In this document: positions 44,569 to 47,627 of the stretch, one piece after another | How the letters are laid out: the number at the start of each line of letters is the position of its first letter | Numbering within the stretch: the first letter of the stretch is position 1 | Assembly: GCF_001720395.1 (NCBI RefSeq) | Contig: NZ_MDTU01000001.1 | Span: forward strand, 2,255,976-2,303,602 | Origin: Piscirickettsia litoralis | Lineage (GTDB): Bacteria > Pseudomonadota > Gammaproteobacteria > Piscirickettsiales > Piscirickettsiaceae | Direction: 5' to 3' | Length of the DNA: 47,627 bases | The notes under the pieces: generated by a model | Told to the model about the DNA's origin: nothing | Database searches by the model: none | The model's input: the letters and a program-made list of their open reading frames with translations, nothing else | Translations under genes and position numbers: made by a program

Positions 44569-44664
44569 TTATATATCATGATGTTTGGTATCATGATGAA
44601 GTACGATCACTGTTGTTAATAGCGTTGCACAGAGCGTAAATAATAACCAGCCTAAATACATCAT
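44569..44664 (-). CDS. cydX: Small cytochrome bd subunit CydX-like (31 aa)
   Basis: A 31-residue single-helix protein from ATG 44662-44664 (two ATGs in a row; MMYLGWLLFTLCATLLTTVI), with AGGAGA upstream. It lies 12 bp after the cydB stop on the same strand, exactly where CydX (YbgT) is found, and the aromatic-rich start followed by one hydrophobic helix fits (E. coli MWYFAWILGTLLA). CydX stabilises the haem-containing CydAB complex. The His-rich tail (HHDTKHHDI) is unusual compared with E. coli and could bind metal, but that is speculation. Confidence 0.8.
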   Translation of the reverse strand: MMYLGWLLFTLCATLLTTVIVLHHDTKHHDI

Positions 44665-44676
44665 AGTTATAATCTC

Positions 44677-45819
44677 CTAATAAAAAGTATGTTGATCGCG
44701 CTGAATATCTTGTTCTTTCAGCGCTCCATCGCGCCAGATTTTTCGATAGACGAATGCTGTATAGATAGCGATCACAGGCACCATAACAACAGCGACGATA
44801 GTGATTAAATTCAATGAGTGCAGCGTTGTTGATGAATTCCATACAGTTAAGCTATGGGCCGGATCTGTGCTTGATGGCATAATAAACGGGAACAAGCTGA
44901 ATCCTGCTGTGAGGATTGTGCCTACTTGTACACCACAAGAGCCAATAAAAGCGGTGATGCGCTTGTTTGATTTTGTTGCAAGGATAGCGAGTATAGCGCC
45001 TAAAAATCCGAGAGCTGGCGCAATGATCATCCATGGATATGAGTGGTAATTCATTATCCAAGCGCCCGCCTTACGAGTAACCTCATTCGCCAAAGGATCA
45101 TTAATTGATGCCGCACTTGTTCCCAGAGTATAACCTGGAACTTTATAGGCAATAAGGATTCCTGCAGCTGCGAATGCGATAACATATAGCACGGCAAATA
45201 AGCAGAGTGCTTTTTGTGCACGGATCTTAACGATGCCCTCTGCTCGCCAACTCAAATAGGCGGCACCGTGAGTGACAATCATACACAGGCTCACAACACC
45301 ACAAAGCAAAGCAAAAGGAGTTAATAAATTCCAGAATGACCCGGTATAATCCATGCGTAAAAAAATAGCATCGTAATTAAAAGGTGAACCTAATAGTAAA
45401 TTGCCAAAGGCGACGCCCATGACAACAATAGGTACAAAGCTTGCGATGAAAATGCCAATATCCCAGCTGTTGCGCCATTTTTGACTAGGCAGTTTGGAGC
45501 GATACTCAAAGCCTACAGGCCGTAAAAATAATGACCATAAGACTAACAGCATGGCTATATAATACCCTGAAAAAGCGGTTGCATAGACCGTCGGCCAAAT
45601 TGCAAATATTGCTCCTCCTGCGGTAATTAACCAAACTTGATTGCCATCCCAAGTGGGGCCAATCACATTTAAGGCTAAGCGCCGCTCTGTGTCATTTTTG
45701 CCAATAAAAGGTAATAAAATACCGACGCCTGAATCAAAGCCGCTGGTCAGTGCAAAAAGAATTAACGTTAGGCCAACAATAAGCCAACCTATTACTTGCA
45801 TGGTTGCAAAATCAAACAT
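44677..45819 (-). CDS. cydB: Cytochrome bd ubiquinol oxidase subunit II
   Basis: Subunit of the high-affinity quinol oxidase. The 380-residue protein (E. coli 379) begins MFDFATMQVIGWLIVGLTL and has the conserved GPTWDGNQVWLITAGGAIFAIWP block (residues 53-75) and about eight membrane helices. ATG 45817-45819 overlaps the cydA stop by 8 bases. Transcribed leftward as cydA-cydB-cydX, with no cydCD in the window. Confidence 0.96.
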   Translation of the reverse strand: MFDFATMQVIGWLIVGLTLILFALTSGFDSGVGILLPFIGKNDTERRLALNVIGPTWDGNQVWLITAGGAIFAIWPTVYATAFSGYYIAMLLVLWSLFLRPVGFEYRSKLPSQKWRNSWDIGIFIASFVPIVVMGVAFGNLLLGSPFNYDAIFLRMDYTGSFWNLLTPFALLCGVVSLCMIVTHGAAYLSWRAEGIVKIRAQKALCLFAVLYVIAFAAAGILIAYKVPGYTLGTSAASINDPLANEVTRKAGAWIMNYHSYPWMIIAPALGFLGAILAILATKSNKRITAFIGSCGVQVGTILTAGFSLFPFIMPSSTDPAHSLTVWNSSTTLHSLNLITIVAVVMVPVIAIYTAFVYRKIWRDGALKEQDIQRDQHTFY

Positions 45820-47435
45820 CTTTATGGCCCTCAGTGATGGCTTTATTATTTGTTACTTGCTCAAAATGATAACGGCCAGTATGTAATGCACTGGGCCCTA
45901 AGCGGGCAAATTTAAACATCAAGTAAATTTCAATAATAAAGAGCAAGGTGTAGAACAGTGCAAAACCGGTTAAACTAAAGCTTAATTGCCCTACGGATGC
46001 AGAAGATGAACCCATTGCTGTGGGCAGCATATCTTGCACAACCCAAGGTTGACGACCATGCTCTGCGACAAACCAGCCGAATTCACAAGCTAGCCAAGGC
46101 AGTGGGATCATATAAAGAGCAGTGCGAAATAACCAACGTTGCTGCCATAATGTGCCGCGAATATTAAAAAATCCTGCAGCAAGAACAATTAATAACATTA
46201 TTCCAAAACAAGCAATCATTAAGCGAAATGCGTAAAATACTGGCCAAACCTCAGGAATTGCTTTTTGAGCGACTTTTTCAATTTGGGCAGGTGTCGCATT
46301 CTCAATATCTCTCATATGTGATTTAAGCAATAAGCCATAACCTAAATCTTTTTCATATTTTTTAAGGGTGGCTTTTGCCTGTTCAAGTTGAGTGAGTGAA
46401 AGGGGAGTTCCCTTTGTAGACTTTTTGGTTCTAAGTTCAACCAAAGCAAGATAAGCTTTACGGCCATTAGTCATGCGAATAACATTATCTGCAATGACTT
46501 CTTTCATACCTTTGACGGTGCCATCCAAAGAGTGGGTCGCAACTAAACTTAACGCATAAGGTATTTTAATTTCAGCTGTATTTTTGAGGTCCTTATTGCT
46601 GGGTAATGCAATCATGGTCCAAGGTGCAGGGGCTTTAGGTGTTTGCCATAACCCTTCGATTGCAGCCATTTTCATCGGCTGGGTTTCATCGACATCTAAG
46701 CCGGCGTGATCGCCAAAGAAAGCAACACCTAATAATACAATTAATCCAAAAAATGAGCCAAAAATAAAGGATCGTTTAGCAAATGCAAGGTCACGGCCTT
46801 TTAAAATATAATAGGCGCTGACGCCGGTTACGAACATTGCACCTGTTACCAGCCCTCCTGTAATCGTATGAGCAAACTGAGCTTGTGCTGTTGGATTAAA
46901 GAAGACATCATAGAAATTAGTCAATTGCATGCGCATAGAGTCAACATCAAAATAAGCGCCGACAGGGTGCTGCATCCAACCATTCGCAATTAAGATCATC
47001 AGGGCTGACATTGCAGAGCCGATGGCTAAGCAAAAGGTTGCAAATAAATGTTGTTTTTTAGAAAGTTTATCCCAACCAAAAAAGAAAATACCGAAAAAAA
47101 GTAGACTCCAGCATAAAGGCGACTAAGCCTTCGATGGCCAGAGGTGCACCAAAAATATTACCAACATATTGAGAGTAATACGCCCAATTGACACCAAATT
47201 CAAACTCCATAGTAATGCCGGTGACGACTCCCATGGCAAAGTTAATGCCAAAGAGCTTACCCCAGAAACGGACCATATCCTTATAGACTTGCTTGCCTGT
47301 TTTGACATAAAGGCATTCCATGCCGAATAAAATCCAAGTCATACCCAATGTAAGGGGTACAAAAAGGAAGTGGTAAAGGGCGGTGATGCCAAATTGCCAC
47401 CGCGATAAATCAACGACATGTTCGATAGGAAGCAT
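45812..47435 (-). pseudogene. cydA: Cytochrome bd ubiquinol oxidase subunit I, frameshifted
   Basis: Carries the haems b558, b595 and d of the bd oxidase. When repaired about 540 residues: start [20 protein letters not shown] with the haem ligand His22 (E. coli His19), a middle Q-loop with long inserts (for example PSNKDLKNTAEIKIP), and the conserved GRQPWVVQDMLPT near the C-terminus. The frame breaks at seven A (47094-47100, seven T on the coding strand): LESTFF becomes FRYF instead of [14 protein letters not shown], which returns when one base is removed. ATG 47433-47435 follows GGAGAGGG. First gene of the cyd operon. Confidence 0.94.
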
Positions 47436-47470
47436 TACCCTCTCCGATTATAAATTTATATTTAGGTTAT

Positions 47471-47627
47471 TTAGACAGTCACTCGGTAGCGCCTTAAGTA
47501 GCGTCCAAACTGACTCAGTACCGCAGGCGATGCCTCACTTTCGGCTTGCTGGCACCAGGCTTGTAAATCACTTACAAGTTGGCTTTGGGTTTTATTATCC
47601 TGACTCCAAAGTGCCTGTAATCTTAAT
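47471..47627 (-). CDS. Probable fatty acid desaturase, C-terminal end (runs off the window)
   Basis: The minus-strand frame enters from the window edge and stops at TAA 47471-47473, giving the last 51 residues. The sequence (QLVSDLQAWCQQAESEASP and then LSQFGRYLRRY) resembles the C-terminal end of delta-9 acyl desaturases, in which LQ.WC..AEASGI..L..F...LR.Y is typical. The rest is outside the window, so the assignment rests on this short match and is moderate. Confidence 0.5.
   Translation of the reverse strand, partial: LRLQALWSQDNKTQSQLVSDLQAWCQQAESEASPAVLSQFGRYLRRYRVTV

Overview
The window looks like chromosomal DNA from an AT-rich, probably host-associated gammaproteobacterium. The evidence is gammaproteobacterial versions of EmrD, RNase T, PrfB (with its programmed frameshift), LysS, Mpl, YciO/ScpA/ScpB/RluB, BolA/YeaC/YciI/YciB and CydABX, together with PPi-dependent phosphofructokinase, FAD- and TPR-containing accessory genes, and an apparent eukaryote-directed effector carrying a FYVE zinc finger. 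A relative of Piscirickettsia would fit, but that is an inference from gene style and not shown by the sequence.

Layout. 1-7.4 kb: rnt (partial), emrD, prfB, lysS, a PAS-LuxR regulator and a Pit phosphate transporter with its DUF47 partner. 7.6-11.8 kb: an FAD oxidoreductase, lgt-thyA, a metallo-beta-lactamase-fold hydrolase and a DUF4286-like protein. 12-16.2 kb: the methionine salvage genes mtnA-mtnB-mtnC-mtnD with convergent mtnK. 16.4-19.5 kb: a D-Ala-D-Ala dipeptidase, an M48-type metallopeptidase, a YchJ protein and small exported or membrane proteins. 19.5-26.6 kb: pfp, a membrane protein, mpl-ubiX, an unknown protein and a chemoreceptor. 26.6-30.1 kb: an accessory stretch with a decayed small ORF, a candidate Fur-controlled membrane protein, an IS256-type remnant and a TPR methyltransferase. 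30.2-36.4 kb: alpha/beta hydrolase, HAD phosphatase, yeaC-bolA-yciI-yciB, and divergent yciO-scpA-scpB-rluB. 36.4-39.1 kb: an AT-rich accessory island with a YopT-like protease/FYVE protein, a second IS256-type remnant and a DUF2235/Tle1-like hydrolase. 39.4-47.6 kb: tRNA-Ala and tRNA-Glu, a GH25 lysozyme, pgi, ugd-galU, cydA-cydB-cydX and the tail of a fatty acid desaturase.

Two things stand out. The first is the 36.7-37.6 kb protein. It joins a Cys-His-Asp (YopT/C58-like) protease domain to a near-canonical FYVE finger, the eukaryotic PI3P-binding module, and sits next to a Tle1-like lipase candidate and transposon debris. The second is that ten genes are broken by 13 single-base frameshifts. 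Every one is repaired by removing one base, nearly always from an A/T or G homopolymer, and the list includes genes normally essential (lgt) or central (pgi, cydA). This one-directional pattern points to homopolymer over-calling in the assembly more than to real gene decay; prfB is the one genuine programmed shift.

How the genes work together: Pit and DUF47 handle phosphate. MtnK, A, B, C and D return methylthioribose to methionine. Pgi, Pfp, GalU and Ugd link glycolysis to UDP-glucose and UDP-glucuronate for envelope sugars. Mpl, the dipeptidase and the GH25 enzyme act on peptidoglycan fragments. CydABX is a high-affinity quinol oxidase.
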